Positions 44,069 to 53,799 of a DNA stretch of 64,000 nucleotides are shown in pieces. Position numbers and translations under genes: made by a program. The notes under the pieces are model-generated. The model saw only the letters and a list, made by a program, of their open reading frames with translations. It was not told the DNA's origin and ran no database searches. Every line of letters starts with the position of its first letter. The stretch's first letter is position 1. The DNA is from Pseudoalteromonas luteoviolacea S2607. GTDB taxonomy: Bacteria > Pseudomonadota > Gammaproteobacteria > Enterobacterales > Alteromonadaceae. The DNA is taken from assembly GCF_001625575.1 (NCBI RefSeq), contig NZ_AUXV01000073.1, positions 124,001-188,000 of the forward strand, given 5' to 3'.

Positions 44069-46855
44069 ATGAAACTTAAAGCAATTGTTTTGTCATTGCC
44101 GGTATTAGCATTCAGTTTACATGCGCATGAGCATCAAGCTGAGCGCGCATTTAAGCCATTGACAACATCTTCTCCAGTTCACCTTTCTCATGGTGATGAA
44201 CACCATACTAAACACAGTGAGAAAGCCCCCTCAGCTCAAAGTGAATCGCGATTTGTTGCGGCCAACATGATGACGGCAAATGTTATGTTGTCGGCGTCAA
44301 ATGAAATAGCGGCGGATTGCAATTTAGATCAGTTAGCGCAGGCTAGCGCAGGCACTATCGCAAACTTGGTAGTGAGCCAAGGGACTACATGTGTAAATCA
44401 GTTATTTAGCGCACCTAGTGCAACACAAGTTGCCGTGTTTACAACGGCCAAAATGCGAGCAGCCGCTGAATATGCAAGGTCACAGGCGTCCAGCTACGAT
44501 GGCAACGGTAGTGCCGCGCTAGAGTCGTTGTTTTTGTTCATTCGTGCAGGTTATTACGTGGAGTTTTACAATGACTCTGTAACGTTTGGTGCAGATCTAA
44601 AGCCAGTGGTGAAAGGGGCAATCGATAGTTTTGTCAATAACAGCCATTTTTATGACAACAGCGATGCGCATGGGCGTGTGCTTCAAGAAGTTATTACCAC
44701 AATGGACTCTTCCGAGATGCAGGACGTGTATTTACCGGTCGTCAAATCTTGGTTGCAGCGTTGGAATCAAAGCTACGCTGATAAATGGAATATGCGAAGC
44801 GCAGTAAATGGGGTGTTCACGATTTTATTCAGAGGCCAGTGGAACGACAATTTTGTTACGCTAGTGCAATCAGACAGCACATTGGTCAGCTTACTAGACA
44901 ATTTTAGCAAACAAAGCTGGATGATTGGGTCTGATGCGGAATATATGATCATCAACTCAGCAAGTGAATTGGCGCGTTTGAAGAACTACAAAAATGCCGC
45001 GATTCAACCAGCGGTGGATACTGCACTAAAAGCCTTATTTAGTCGCTATGAAAGTTTTGGTTATGGTGATGGTATTTGGTTGGCAGCAGCAGACGTTGCA
45101 ACGTATTATGCCGATTGTAATGACTTTGGAATATGTAACTTTGAGCAAGAGCTTACAGGTAAGGCACTTTCTCAAACCTATCAATGTAGTGCAACCATCC
45201 GTATTCGCTCGCAAAACATGACTAATGCGCAACACCTTTCGGCGTGCCAAACCATGGCGTTAGAAGAAACCCGTTTTCATGACATGCTAGAAACAAACAA
45301 TACGCCTGTGGCTGACGACAACAATACCATGCTACAAGTCAATATTTTTGATAGTAGTAGCGATTACGCTAAATATGCCAAAGCAATCTTTAAAATTGAT
45401 ACCAATAATGGCGGTATGTATTTAGAGGGCGACCCAAGTAAAGTTGGCAACCAAGCAAACTTCATCGCTTACGAGGCAAGTTATGCTAAGGCTGATCACT
45501 TTGTTTGGAATTTAGAGCATGAATATGTGCATTACTTGGACGGGCGATTCGATTTATATGGCGACTTTAATGCACCGACTGAAGCCATCGTGTGGTGGAG
45601 TGAAGGGGTTGCAGAATACGTTGCTAACCTGAATGACAACCAAGCCGCCATTGATACCATAAAAGATGGCAGTACATACCAACTGAACGAAATTTTTGCG
45701 ACGACTTATGCCGGTTTTGATCAAGACCGAATTTACCGATGGGGATACCTAGCGGTACGCTTTATGTTTGAGCGCCACTTTGAAGAGCTGAAAGTTATGT
45801 TATCGCAAACAAGACAAGGTAATTGGAGTGGTTATAAAGCGACTATTGATGGTTGGGCACAGCGTTACTCTCAAGAATTCACTCAGTGGACACTGGATCT
45901 GGCCGGTGGTGGAGACAATAAAGCCCCCACAGCCGCAATTAATGGCCCATATTCCGGAGCCGTAGGTAACGATATTATGTTCAGCAGCCAAGGCAGCTCA
46001 GATCCTGAAGGGCAGGCACTGACGTACCTATGGCAGTTTGGAGACGGTAATCAAAGTACAGAGGCAAATCCAAGGCATAGTTACAGCGCCAAAGGTGAAT
46101 ACAACGTGTCATTGACCGTAAGCGACCCACAGGGCGCGCGCGCGACTGTATCTACGACTGCGACCGTTACTCAAGATAATGATGGAATCACAGAGCTGCA
46201 AAAAGGGCAAGCCGTGACTGTTGCAGCGCAACAAGATGAGATGAAGCACTTTAAGGTTCAAGTGCCTGCTGGCGCGACCAATTTGACTATTGTGACTTCA
46301 GGTGGAAGCGGTGATGCCGACCTTTACGTAAAACATGGCCAATCACCAACACTCACGAGTTACGATTGTCGACCTTATGTCGGGGGCAATGCGGAGCGTT
46401 GCGATATTGCTGCGCCAACTGCTGGTACCTACTTTATCATGTTAAGAGGGTATAATTCATTCGAAAACGTATCGCTGTCGGCTGACTTTACTGCGCCGCC
46501 AACAACACTACCGGACCTTTGTAAAACACAAGGTGGCGTGTCTGATGGGCGCTTGATTGCGGGCACTGCAGTGTGTTTAGCGAGTCAAGAGCCGATGTGG
46601 TTTAGCCTCGAAAATGTGCGAGATCAAGGCAATATCAGCATTGAAACAGCACATGGCACTGGCGATTTAACCCTAGAGTACAGCAACCAAGGCTGGCCTA
46701 CAGACTCAAATGTAGACGCGCGCTCAGCACGTGACGGCAACAACGAATGTATTAATTTATCTGGTCAAAGTCAGTACTGGGGCTACTTGAAAGTTTCGGG
46801 GGCACCATCAGGTGCAACGCTGTTGGTCAAATATAATGATGGCAGTTGTCAGTAA
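44069..46855 (+). CDS. secreted M9 collagenase with PKD and PPC domains
   Basis: A 928-residue Vibrio-type microbial collagenase. The signal peptide ends at SLHAHE, and a His-rich propeptide follows. The M9 activator and catalytic domains carry HEYVH at residues 484-488, with the third ligand Glu in WWSEGVAEYV about 30 residues on. After the catalytic domain come a PKD domain (residues about 625-700, FGDGNQSTEANPRHSY), a PPC domain (GSGDADLYVKHGQSPT...CRPY) and a further beta domain ending CQ. PKD and PPC domains help bind insoluble collagen and may be removed on secretion. A strong terminator follows. Confidence 0.9.
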   Translation: MKLKAIVLSLPVLAFSLHAHEHQAERAFKPLTTSSPVHLSHGDEHHTKHSEKAPSAQSESRFVAANMMTANVMLSASNEIAADCNLDQLAQASAGTIANLVVSQGTTCVNQLFSAPSATQVAVFTTAKMRAAAEYARSQASSYDGNGSAALESLFLFIRAGYYVEFYNDSVTFGADLKPVVKGAIDSFVNNSHFYDNSDAHGRVLQEVITTMDSSEMQDVYLPVVKSWLQRWNQSYADKWNMRSAVNGVFTILFRGQWNDNFVTLVQSDSTLVSLLDNFSKQSWMIGSDAEYMIINSASELARLKNYKNAAIQPAVDTALKALFSRYESFGYGDGIWLAAADVATYYADCNDFGICNFEQELTGKALSQTYQCSATIRIRSQNMTNAQHLSACQTMALEETRFHDMLETNNTPVADDNNTMLQVNIFDSSSDYAKYAKAIFKIDTNNGGMYLEGDPSKVGNQANFIAYEASYAKADHFVWNLEHEYVHYLDGRFDLYGDFNAPTEAIVWWSEGVAEYVANLNDNQAAIDTIKDGSTYQLNEIFATTYAGFDQDRIYRWGYLAVRFMFERHFEELKVMLSQTRQGNWSGYKATIDGWAQRYSQEFTQWTLDLAGGGDNKAPTAAINGPYSGAVGNDIMFSSQGSSDPEGQALTYLWQFGDGNQSTEANPRHSYSAKGEYNVSLTVSDPQGARATVSTTATVTQDNDGITELQKGQAVTVAAQQDEMKHFKVQVPAGATNLTIVTSGGSGDADLYVKHGQSPTLTSYDCRPYVGGNAERCDIAAPTAGTYFIMLRGYNSFENVSLSADFTAPPTTLPDLCKTQGGVSDGRLIAGTAVCLASQEPMWFSLENVRDQGNISIETAHGTGDLTLEYSNQGWPTDSNVDARSARDGNNECINLSGQSQYWGYLKVSGAPSGATLLVKYNDGSCQ

Positions 46856-46874
46856 CATCCGAGGATAAAACTTG

Positions 46875-46927
46875 ATGACTGAATGGCGAAGATATAAATT
46901 TAATGTATTGCCATTCAGTCATTTTTA
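46875..46927 (+). terminator. strong intrinsic terminator after the collagenase gene
   Basis: A perfect 13-bp stem (ATGACTGAATGGC / GCCATTCAGTCAT) with a 22-base loop followed by TTTTTA. It ends directly at the ribosome binding site of the next gene. Confidence 0.8.
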
Positions 46928-46936
46928 GGAGTTACG

Positions 46937-47689
46937 TTGGTACAGCTAATAATTGTTGGCATTTTGATGTTGTTACCTTGGTGTGCATGGAGTGAACAAG
47001 CAGAGCGCATTAAGCTGTATACGTACCATGATAAGCCTCCCTATATTGTGAGCTTAAAAGAAAAGTCAGGGCTTTATTTTGATATTGTGAGACTATTGAA
47101 TGAGTTTCATGATGATGTTCAATATCAGCTGGTTTTTAGGCCAAAAACTCGTATTCGTAGTGAGTTAGAACAAAAGCAGCTCAAGGGCGCAGTTTTGGGT
47201 GTGAATCCGGCTTGGTTTGGGGACAATGATCAAATCAAATACCTGTGGAGTGACCCGCTTTTCTACGATACTGACGAGTTTGTCTCGAGCGTTAAAAATC
47301 CATTTGAATATAAAAACCCAACATCATTACATGGCAAGCGCTATGGGGGTGTACAAGGCTACTTTTACCCTAAATTGCATGACGCTGAGAAACTGGAAAA
47401 GCTGCAACGTGTTAATGCAAACAGTGAAAAAGCGCTTTTAGAGCTTGTGCTTAAGCAACAAGTTGATTTTGCTGTTGTCAGCCGTCCTACCTATTTTTAC
47501 TATGCTAGAAAACATGGTTGGTGGACAAGCCTATCTCTTTCTCATCAAGCCCATCAAAAGTACTACCGGGCAATACTCGTTCCAAAAAAGCAAAAAAATA
47601 AACTTGGTACATTGCTTAATACGACTAACTCAATTGTGTTCAGAAAACACATGAAGCAATTAGTGAGTTCGTATCATATTTCTGAATAA
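46937..47689 (+). CDS. periplasmic solute-binding protein (SBP_bac_3-like)
   Basis: A 250-residue protein with a signal peptide (MVQLIIVGILMLLPWCAWS) and the fold of amino-acid-type substrate-binding proteins: IKLYTYHDKPPYIVS at the start, LYFDIVRLLNE, KGAVLGVNPAW, and KQQVDFAVVSRPTYFYY near the end. The start is a TTG with AGGAG 4-5 bases ahead; no better start preserves the signal peptide. No permease or ATPase gene is nearby, as is common for the orphan binding proteins of Alteromonadales. The ligand is unknown. Confidence 0.75.
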   Translation: MVQLIIVGILMLLPWCAWSEQAERIKLYTYHDKPPYIVSLKEKSGLYFDIVRLLNEFHDDVQYQLVFRPKTRIRSELEQKQLKGAVLGVNPAWFGDNDQIKYLWSDPLFYDTDEFVSSVKNPFEYKNPTSLHGKRYGGVQGYFYPKLHDAEKLEKLQRVNANSEKALLELVLKQQVDFAVVSRPTYFYYARKHGWWTSLSLSHQAHQKYYRAILVPKKQKNKLGTLLNTTNSIVFRKHMKQLVSSYHISE

Positions 47690-47694
47690 TTGAG

Positions 47695-47719
47695 TAGAGT
47701 GAAGCATGGCTTCACTCTA
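47695..47719. terminator. bidirectional hairpin between convergent genes
   Basis: A perfect 11-bp stem (TAGAGTGAAGC / GCTTCACTCTA) with a 3-base loop, between the binding-protein gene and gloA. Confidence 0.7.
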
Positions 47720-47728
47720 TTCGCTAGA

Positions 47729-48169
47729 TCACCAGCTGCCCGTATTAGGCATAGACAGCCATGGTTCTTGGGGTTGCTTTGGCTCATCTTTTTGTAATAA
47801 CTCGATTGAAATGCCATCCGGTGATTTAACAAAAGCCATGTGGCCGCATCGAGGTGGTCGGTTAATGATGACTCCAGCCTTTTGAAGCTTTTCGCATAGC
47901 GCATAAATATCGTCTACAGCGAAAGCCAAGTGGCCAAAATTTCTGCCTCCAGTGTACTCCTCAGGATCCCAGTTGTAAGTCAATTCAATAGTCGGAGAGA
48001 AGGTCTCTTGGGCCTGTTCAAGCTGCCCTGGTGCTGCTAAAAATACTAAGGTAAAACGGCCTTTTTCACTTTCTTTTCGTTTTACTTCAACAAGTCCTAG
48101 CAGATCACAATAAAATTTAAGTGATGCGTCTAAGTCTTTTACACGCACCATAGTATGTAGAAAATTCAT
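47729..48169 (-). CDS. gloA: glyoxalase I (lactoylglutathione lyase)
   Basis: A 146-residue VOC-fold protein like GloA, which isomerises the methylglyoxal-glutathione hemithioacetal to S-lactoylglutathione. Metal ligands are visible in the expected places: His5 (MNFLHTMVRV), Glu in TIELTYNWDPEEY, His in NFGHLAFAVDD and Glu in DGISIELLQ. GAGGGGC lies ahead of the ATG. It has a short C-terminal extension relative to E. coli GloA. It is monocistronic and convergent with the binding-protein gene. Confidence 0.88.
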   Translation of the reverse strand: MNFLHTMVRVKDLDASLKFYCDLLGLVEVKRKESEKGRFTLVFLAAPGQLEQAQETFSPTIELTYNWDPEEYTGGRNFGHLAFAVDDIYALCEKLQKAGVIINRPPRCGHMAFVKSPDGISIELLQKDEPKQPQEPWLSMPNTGSW

Positions 48170-48238
48170 ATTTTGCCCCTCATGATAGTGCCCTATAGAT
48201 ATGGGCTAACTATTACATCACAAGGGGCAGGGCGCGAA

Positions 48239-50188
48239 TTAGTATTCAGCGACCAACTTTACACCACTGTATGTTTCATACGCTCTGACTCCTAAGTGCC
48301 AAGTACCTGCACTTGGGTTAGTAATTGTACAGGTTTCGGAGTTACCATTTTCATATGGACGACATTCATAGCTCGATGTTGTTGGTTGGCTACCTAAACG
48401 CACATACAAGTCAGCGTCACCAGTTCCGCCACTGATAGTAACGGTCAATTTAGTGGTACCCGCTGGGACATCAAAAGTTTTGAAGTTCCAATTAGACTTA
48501 TTCGCACTAAGTCCAGTCCATTCTTGTCTGTTGCCAGGGTTTGTTGTGGCGCTGTACGAGCCAAGCAGAGATACGCCACTATACGCTGAATAGCCGTTTA
48601 GCATGACATAATAAGTGCCTGTTTGAATTGGTGTGATATTACAAGACTCATTATTGCCATCTTTGTAAGGGCGGCAGTCGTAGTTTGATGTGCTTGGCTC
48701 TGCGCCAAATTTTACGTACATATCGACATCACCAGTTCCGCCACTGGTCGAGAATTTAAGACTGGTCGTATTGGCTGGTACTTCCATGGTGTAGACAGAC
48801 TTTGCGCCTTTAGCACCGCTGATGCCTGTCACTGGTACGTCATTCTCAAGTACATTAGGCTCAGGCCCAATTGGTGTTTCTATTACCGAAAGACCGCTGG
48901 TATTACGAACGAGAGGCAGTACTTCGCCCAAACCGCTGGCATACCACCAACTCACGTTACCAGGCAGTGCCAGTGGGTCTGCTGCACGTTGTTCACGCGT
49001 GAGGGTATTTGCACCTGAGGTAAACTGTGCCGTTCTAACTTCCAGTTTGTTGGGCGTAACTGAAAGCACCTTAAATTGTTGAATGCTCGCTAGATCGATA
49101 GTCCAAGACTTGGGATCATTTGCAGAGCGAGCAGGTGCGCCCCAGCTGCCTTCACCCACATAAACCGTACCGCCTGATGTCGTCTTCACAAAGTTATTAC
49201 CAGAAGGTTTCAGTGCCTCTGTAATTTTATTAATATGCGTATCAGACTCGACCACAAGGTTCATGGCATTGTTGTAAAAGTCATTTGCCCACCATGTGTG
49301 TAAAATGGTGTTATCTGACTTACCAGAATAGTGTGGGTACATCGGTTTATGATACTGAGCAACACGCCATTTTGCGCTGTTACCTTGGCTCTGTAAATCT
49401 TGTTTTAGCCAGTTATTCATCGCCGTTGCATAGCTGGACCAACCACTATTCTTGTACTGGCTATTTAACGTGTAGACACGCAAAAGGTTTGCAACGTTGA
49501 AAGCACCATAAGTATCTGCGCTGGTGCATTGTCCATCATTGTTGTAGTCGACGCCAAATACTTGGCACAGTGTTTTATAGTTGTCATCTTCATGGTTACC
49601 ATGGGTGGCAATGAATGGGTAGACGCGTTTATAGTTTTGACCACCAATCACATCTGAAGAAAACGTCAATTGCCAATCTTTCAGGTACTCTTTCATCTCA
49701 GAGGCTGAGTTGGCATTGGTATAGTCACCACCATGCATGATAAATAAAGGTCTAATTTTGGCAACCATTTGGTTACCCGAGCGGCGTGTTGTCCATCCGG
49801 TTCTGGTATCACCGCCTGCAATGGCAACAAACCCGGTATTGGTACTGGCTGGTGCGGTTTTAAACCAAAGGTGCTGACCACAGCCTGTGCTATCACATAC
49901 ACGATAATAAATGGCGGAGTCGGCAGGTAAACCTGTTAGCTTAACAAACTGGCTGCTTAAGCTGCCTGCAAAAGTATGGCTTGCGGTAACGGACTTAGTC
50001 GTCCAGCTTGATTCATTGGTGCTAGTACCGTATTTAATAACATGATTTGAACCGCCTGCTGGGGTAAAGCCGATGGTGGCTTGACTGCTTGGGTTTCCGT
50101 CCCAGATTATGCGGTGGTAGTCACTTGCGGCATAACTGGCATTTGCCATAAGTAACGTACTAGCGATACCAATGTGGAGCGCTTTCAT
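48239..50188 (-). CDS. secreted metallophosphoesterase with two PPC domains
   Basis: A 649-residue exported protein. The signal peptide ends at SYAAS. An N-terminal fibronectin-like domain (residues about 25-115) precedes a calcineurin-type phosphoesterase domain with GGDTR, HGGDYTN, THGNHEDD and ESDTHINK, which supply the di-metal ligands. This purple-acid-phosphatase arrangement is followed by two PPC repeats (GTGDVDMYVKFG...CRPY and GTGDADLYVRLG...CRPY). The PPC repeats resemble the one in the collagenase at 44069. AGGAATAAC precedes the ATG. It lies 5 bases after the DUF1566 gene and is probably co-transcribed with it. Confidence 0.85.
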   Translation of the reverse strand: MKALHIGIASTLLMANASYAASDYHRIIWDGNPSSQATIGFTPAGGSNHVIKYGTSTNESSWTTKSVTASHTFAGSLSSQFVKLTGLPADSAIYYRVCDSTGCGQHLWFKTAPASTNTGFVAIAGGDTRTGWTTRRSGNQMVAKIRPLFIMHGGDYTNANSASEMKEYLKDWQLTFSSDVIGGQNYKRVYPFIATHGNHEDDNYKTLCQVFGVDYNNDGQCTSADTYGAFNVANLLRVYTLNSQYKNSGWSSYATAMNNWLKQDLQSQGNSAKWRVAQYHKPMYPHYSGKSDNTILHTWWANDFYNNAMNLVVESDTHINKITEALKPSGNNFVKTTSGGTVYVGEGSWGAPARSANDPKSWTIDLASIQQFKVLSVTPNKLEVRTAQFTSGANTLTREQRAADPLALPGNVSWWYASGLGEVLPLVRNTSGLSVIETPIGPEPNVLENDVPVTGISGAKGAKSVYTMEVPANTTSLKFSTSGGTGDVDMYVKFGAEPSTSNYDCRPYKDGNNESCNITPIQTGTYYVMLNGYSAYSGVSLLGSYSATTNPGNRQEWTGLSANKSNWNFKTFDVPAGTTKLTVTISGGTGDADLYVRLGSQPTTSSYECRPYENGNSETCTITNPSAGTWHLGVRAYETYSGVKLVAEY

Positions 50189-50193
50189 AGTTG

Positions 50194-50871
50194 TTATTCC
50201 TGTTTGTGTTGTTTAATAGTTGCGCGACGACTTAGCTGCGGATGGGTATTTGCTGTTGGTATATCTGCCACCAACATAACAAATGCGGCATTTCGGTAGG
50301 GCAATGTATAGCTTTTACCAAAATGAAAATTAATGGCGGTGGCCCCAAGGCCTTTTGCACGATACTTGGTGGGGAGTGGGATGTCATGCTCCGAACTCCA
50401 ATAGTCTCCGCGCTTGATATGAACAAAATAATCAGTCGCGATATAAGGCTGCGATGGAGAGCTGGGCGCTTGTACTAAGCTGATAAGCTCAGTCGCACTG
50501 GGTAGCCGCCAATTACTTTGCCCACAGAGGTTTTGTTGATTGGTGTGGCGAATGAGATCTGCGGTGTCACAGCGTTGGGGTTCAAAATAACAGTCACCAA
50601 AGTTACTTTTTCCTTTTTGACCATCAAACCAAGAATAGGTCCAGTAACCATCATGGACACTTTCATTGTCGGTCTTTACTTCCCACAAGAGGCCATTTTG
50701 GCTATCTAATACGCAGGCCCAAGGCCCTTGCCAAGGCAAGAGCGCCTGTCCTGTGTTCGTAATTTTAGTAAAGCGTTGATGCGGAGTCAGCTCTGGCTTG
50801 TCTTGTGGAAGTAAACAAAGCGCGATGAGCGCGCTAAAAATTATAACGGACCAAATAAGGCGATTAATCAC
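50194..50871 (-). CDS. DUF1566 (Lcl C-terminal-like) exported protein
   Basis: A 225-residue protein with an N-terminal membrane anchor or signal (MINRLIWSVIIFSALIALCLL) and the DUF1566 pattern: DSQNGLLWEVK, CGQSNWRLPSATELISLV and DYWSSEHD. Such domains occur in adhesins and lectin-like surface proteins. The GTG start at 50871 overlaps the stop of the upstream cytochrome gene (GTGA), so they are translationally coupled. A periplasm-facing partner of that membrane protein is the simplest reading. Confidence 0.75.
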   Translation of the reverse strand: MINRLIWSVIIFSALIALCLLPQDKPELTPHQRFTKITNTGQALLPWQGPWACVLDSQNGLLWEVKTDNESVHDGYWTYSWFDGQKGKSNFGDCYFEPQRCDTADLIRHTNQQNLCGQSNWRLPSATELISLVQAPSSPSQPYIATDYFVHIKRGDYWSSEHDIPLPTKYRAKGLGATAINFHFGKSYTLPYRNAAFVMLVADIPTANTHPQLSRRATIKQHKQE

Positions 50872-52391
50872 AGAGCATACCTCAATTTGATGGCTTTAAT
50901 GTGGCGTGTGTGAGCAATTTGCGCGTGATCAAAAGCTGACACCCACATGCAAGTCCCAGTTTGCAGAGCGACATCGTATTTGGACTGGGTATTATGTTTT
51001 CGCACGAGCTCTAGCATCCATTGACCATCTTTCCACTCGCCTCTAGCTCTAACATCGGCTCTGTCTCCTTCAAATCGGTTAGAACGATACAAAACAGAAG
51101 ACAAAAAAGTACCTAGTGGATATGAGTCATCAGACTCCCGGTAGGGAGATGACCCAAACCAAGGAAGCACGCTATCGCGATGCTGTTGGTAGATATCTAA
51201 ATTGTTGGGTAATCGCTTGGGAATCACATTCTTTGGCGTGTACCACTGCCAGTTCATTACATAGGCACCACTTTCTTTACCATCTGCTTGGTAGCCCGCA
51301 GTATATCGGCGTTTGCCGCTTAAATGAGGCGCTGGTGGCCCTATAAAGTTGTCATCAGCGAGATACATATCATTGGTGCGAACTGCTTTCCAGTGCCACA
51401 GGTCTCGTGTTTTTCCGTCAAGGCTGGCATGGTAGCCTTTGCCGTGCCAATTTTTGGGCTTGTTATTAATGGGGTTATCGCCTAAATGAAGTGTTTTGTC
51501 GCCAGCAATTTCGCATCCATCCGACAGCATGACCGCAAATTTGTCTTCATAGAAGGTGCGTTCGTCAAAGTTATAAAACCCATTTTCTTGCACTTTCCAT
51601 CCTTGAGCGGTTTTTAAAAGGGGTAAATGGTTAGTGCTTTTGGTTTCGTCTTGCCATGAAATCAAAAAGTAGCTTTCGTATTTATTTGCCAGTGCCTTGA
51701 CGGTAACTTCGGTTGCGCCCTGATTAAAGTTGGCCCCACCTATGGTCATAACTGAAATGGGGCGTGCGTTTTGCCATGCTACTTCATCTGCTTTGCCATC
51801 AATTTCGATAAATGTTGCATCATCGATTGTTAAAACATTGAGCTGGTGTGTTGTGCTTTTTAATAAAAGCAGGCCGGATAATGAGAGTGCACCCAATCCA
51901 AATACAAAACTTAGGTGGCGTAAAGTTGCCCGTTTAGGGATGAGGATTGAAAACACACGACGGCCATTTTGAATAATATAGATCCATGCATGAAAAACGA
52001 GGTATACACACATTGCCCACATTGCAAACTGGTGAATTGTGCGAGAGACATCAGCATATAGGTCTGCCCAAATAAGCCAGCCAGACGCACTGACCAAAGG
52101 TAGAGAAATATAACCTAAGTAGTTAATAAATTTGTGGTATTTTGACTGAACACTACGAAAAGGGCTTGTAAACGAATAAAATAAATAGCAGGCTATAATT
52201 AACGATAGCACAATGCCAAACCCTAAATGCCAAACATGCATTTGACCTTGCGGCAAAAGAATCGATATTGGGGACATCCAGTCTTGACTGATAAGCGCAA
52301 TCCTCAAGCCTGTGATTATACTGCCGATAACGACAATGATGGCCAAAATATGAAAAGTGATGAAGGTTTGCCGATCCATAAACGTGTGCAT
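50868..52391 (-). CDS. cytochrome b561-like membrane protein fused to an ethylbenzene-dehydrogenase-type heme domain
   Basis: A 507-residue protein. The first 200 residues carry four to five transmembrane helices with His in the membrane (FITFHILAI, QMHVWHLGFG, RTIHQFAMW, LVFHAWIYI), a cytochrome b561/DUF4405-like heme-b unit. The last 300 residues are periplasmic and match the ethylbenzene-dehydrogenase gamma/heme-binding domain (DEVAWQNARPI, GWKVQENGFYNFDERTFYEDKFAVML, SGAYVMNWQW). It probably moves electrons across the membrane to a periplasmic partner. ATG 52391 is used; a TTG further upstream has no support. It is the first gene of a three-gene transcript. Confidence 0.75.
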   Translation of the reverse strand: MHTFMDRQTFITFHILAIIVVIGSIITGLRIALISQDWMSPISILLPQGQMHVWHLGFGIVLSLIIACYLFYSFTSPFRSVQSKYHKFINYLGYISLPLVSASGWLIWADLYADVSRTIHQFAMWAMCVYLVFHAWIYIIQNGRRVFSILIPKRATLRHLSFVFGLGALSLSGLLLLKSTTHQLNVLTIDDATFIEIDGKADEVAWQNARPISVMTIGGANFNQGATEVTVKALANKYESYFLISWQDETKSTNHLPLLKTAQGWKVQENGFYNFDERTFYEDKFAVMLSDGCEIAGDKTLHLGDNPINNKPKNWHGKGYHASLDGKTRDLWHWKAVRTNDMYLADDNFIGPPAPHLSGKRRYTAGYQADGKESGAYVMNWQWYTPKNVIPKRLPNNLDIYQQHRDSVLPWFGSSPYRESDDSYPLGTFLSSVLYRSNRFEGDRADVRARGEWKDGQWMLELVRKHNTQSKYDVALQTGTCMWVSAFDHAQIAHTRHIKAIKLRYAL

Positions 52392-52537
52392 ATTATTATT
52401 TTTGTAAATTAAGTGTAAAATATTATGTTTACACAATTATGTCATTTTTCAAATACTGCAAAAGGTTAAAGTTATGGCTAAACTTTGAGCTGTTTGGCTT
52501 ATGAATATGAAAAATTTGGACAAATGAGGGATACGAA

Positions 52538-53725
52538 ATGAAAGAAATAGCTGTAGATGCAGTAGATAGCGGCTATGTGATAGATAGCATGACAGACATC
52601 GTAGCATGCTTAAATACGTCAGACTCAATTCAACGATTTTTGTTAGACATTCACTGTATTTTGCAAAAAGTGACCTATGCAGACAATTTTTTTGTGGTGT
52701 TGTACAAAGAAAATGGCAATCTTTCTTTTCCTTATTTTCACGATGTTAAAGATGATATGCAGGCAGAAGATTTGGAAAACTTGTCGCTTGATGATATTTC
52801 TCACTCGCTTACAGCCTATGCATTAAAAGCAAATCAAGTGTGTAACTTTAACCAATCTGATGTTGAAGCCCTGATGAAAAATAATGAGGTGAATATTTTG
52901 GGATCTATTCCAATGCAGTGGCTTTGTTTTCCGTTAGTAAACCGCAATCAGCATTTGGGGGCTTTTATTATTCAGTCTTATCGTAAAGAAGATGAATATT
53001 CAGGCATGATTGTGGATGTGCTTTATACCATCAGCCATGTAATCTCTTCTGCATTGGATGCTTTTAATAATCAACAGGCTTTGCTCGAAGCTAACCGAGC
53101 TTTACAGAATTATCAGTCAGAGCTGGAAGCAAAGGTATCTGAACGCACTTCGGAATTAGAGCAGAGCTTAAAAAATCTTGAACAAGAAATAGAGAAAAGA
53201 GAAGCTCTGCAGCAAAAGCTTGAACATGACTCCTTGCATGACAGCTTAACCGGGTTAGCTAACCGCAAGTTCTTGTTCAGAGAATTAGAAAGGTTATCTG
53301 CGCGTTCACAGCGCAGTGATGTATTGGTATATGTCTTGTATCTTGATTTAGATGATTTTAAACCTGTCAATGACAATCATGGCCATCAAAGTGGTGACCT
53401 GGTGCTACAAACAGTGAGCAACCGGCTGAGTCAAGTCTTGAGAAGTTATGACTTTATCTGCCGCCTAGGAGGGGATGAATTTGTTGTGATGATCACAGAA
53501 AAGATAGACATACCTTCATTGGAGCTTTTGGCTAATCGTATCCTAAAATCGATTTCATCGCCGATAAAACTTGAGACAGGCGTTGAGGTGAGTTGTGGTT
53601 GTAGCATAGGGGTGGCATCGGTTATCAATCAGCCTTTCAGCGCAGAAGGGGTATTGCATGATGCCGATCTCGCACTCTATGAAGCAAAAGGCAAAGGAAA
53701 GAATCAAATTTATTTTGCTAAGTAA
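52538..53725 (+). CDS. GAF-GGDEF diguanylate cyclase
   Basis: A 395-residue cytoplasmic signalling enzyme that would make cyclic di-GMP. A GAF-like sensor spans residues about 15-175, and a coiled coil (ANRALQNYQSELEAKVSERTSELEQ) leads to the catalytic domain. The active site GGDEF is intact at residues 311-315, and RSYD five residues ahead is a product-inhibition I-site. GAGGGATACG precedes the ATG. It is divergent from the cytochrome operon. The signal sensed is unknown. Confidence 0.9.
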   Translation: MKEIAVDAVDSGYVIDSMTDIVACLNTSDSIQRFLLDIHCILQKVTYADNFFVVLYKENGNLSFPYFHDVKDDMQAEDLENLSLDDISHSLTAYALKANQVCNFNQSDVEALMKNNEVNILGSIPMQWLCFPLVNRNQHLGAFIIQSYRKEDEYSGMIVDVLYTISHVISSALDAFNNQQALLEANRALQNYQSELEAKVSERTSELEQSLKNLEQEIEKREALQQKLEHDSLHDSLTGLANRKFLFRELERLSARSQRSDVLVYVLYLDLDDFKPVNDNHGHQSGDLVLQTVSNRLSQVLRSYDFICRLGGDEFVVMITEKIDIPSLELLANRILKSISSPIKLETGVEVSCGCSIGVASVINQPFSAEGVLHDADLALYEAKGKGKNQIYFAK

Positions 53726-53799
53726 ATGTTTAGGCATTGCTTTACCAGCGCGTATGATTGCATTAGGATCAAACTTTATATTTGTTTAGATGGTTGGTA

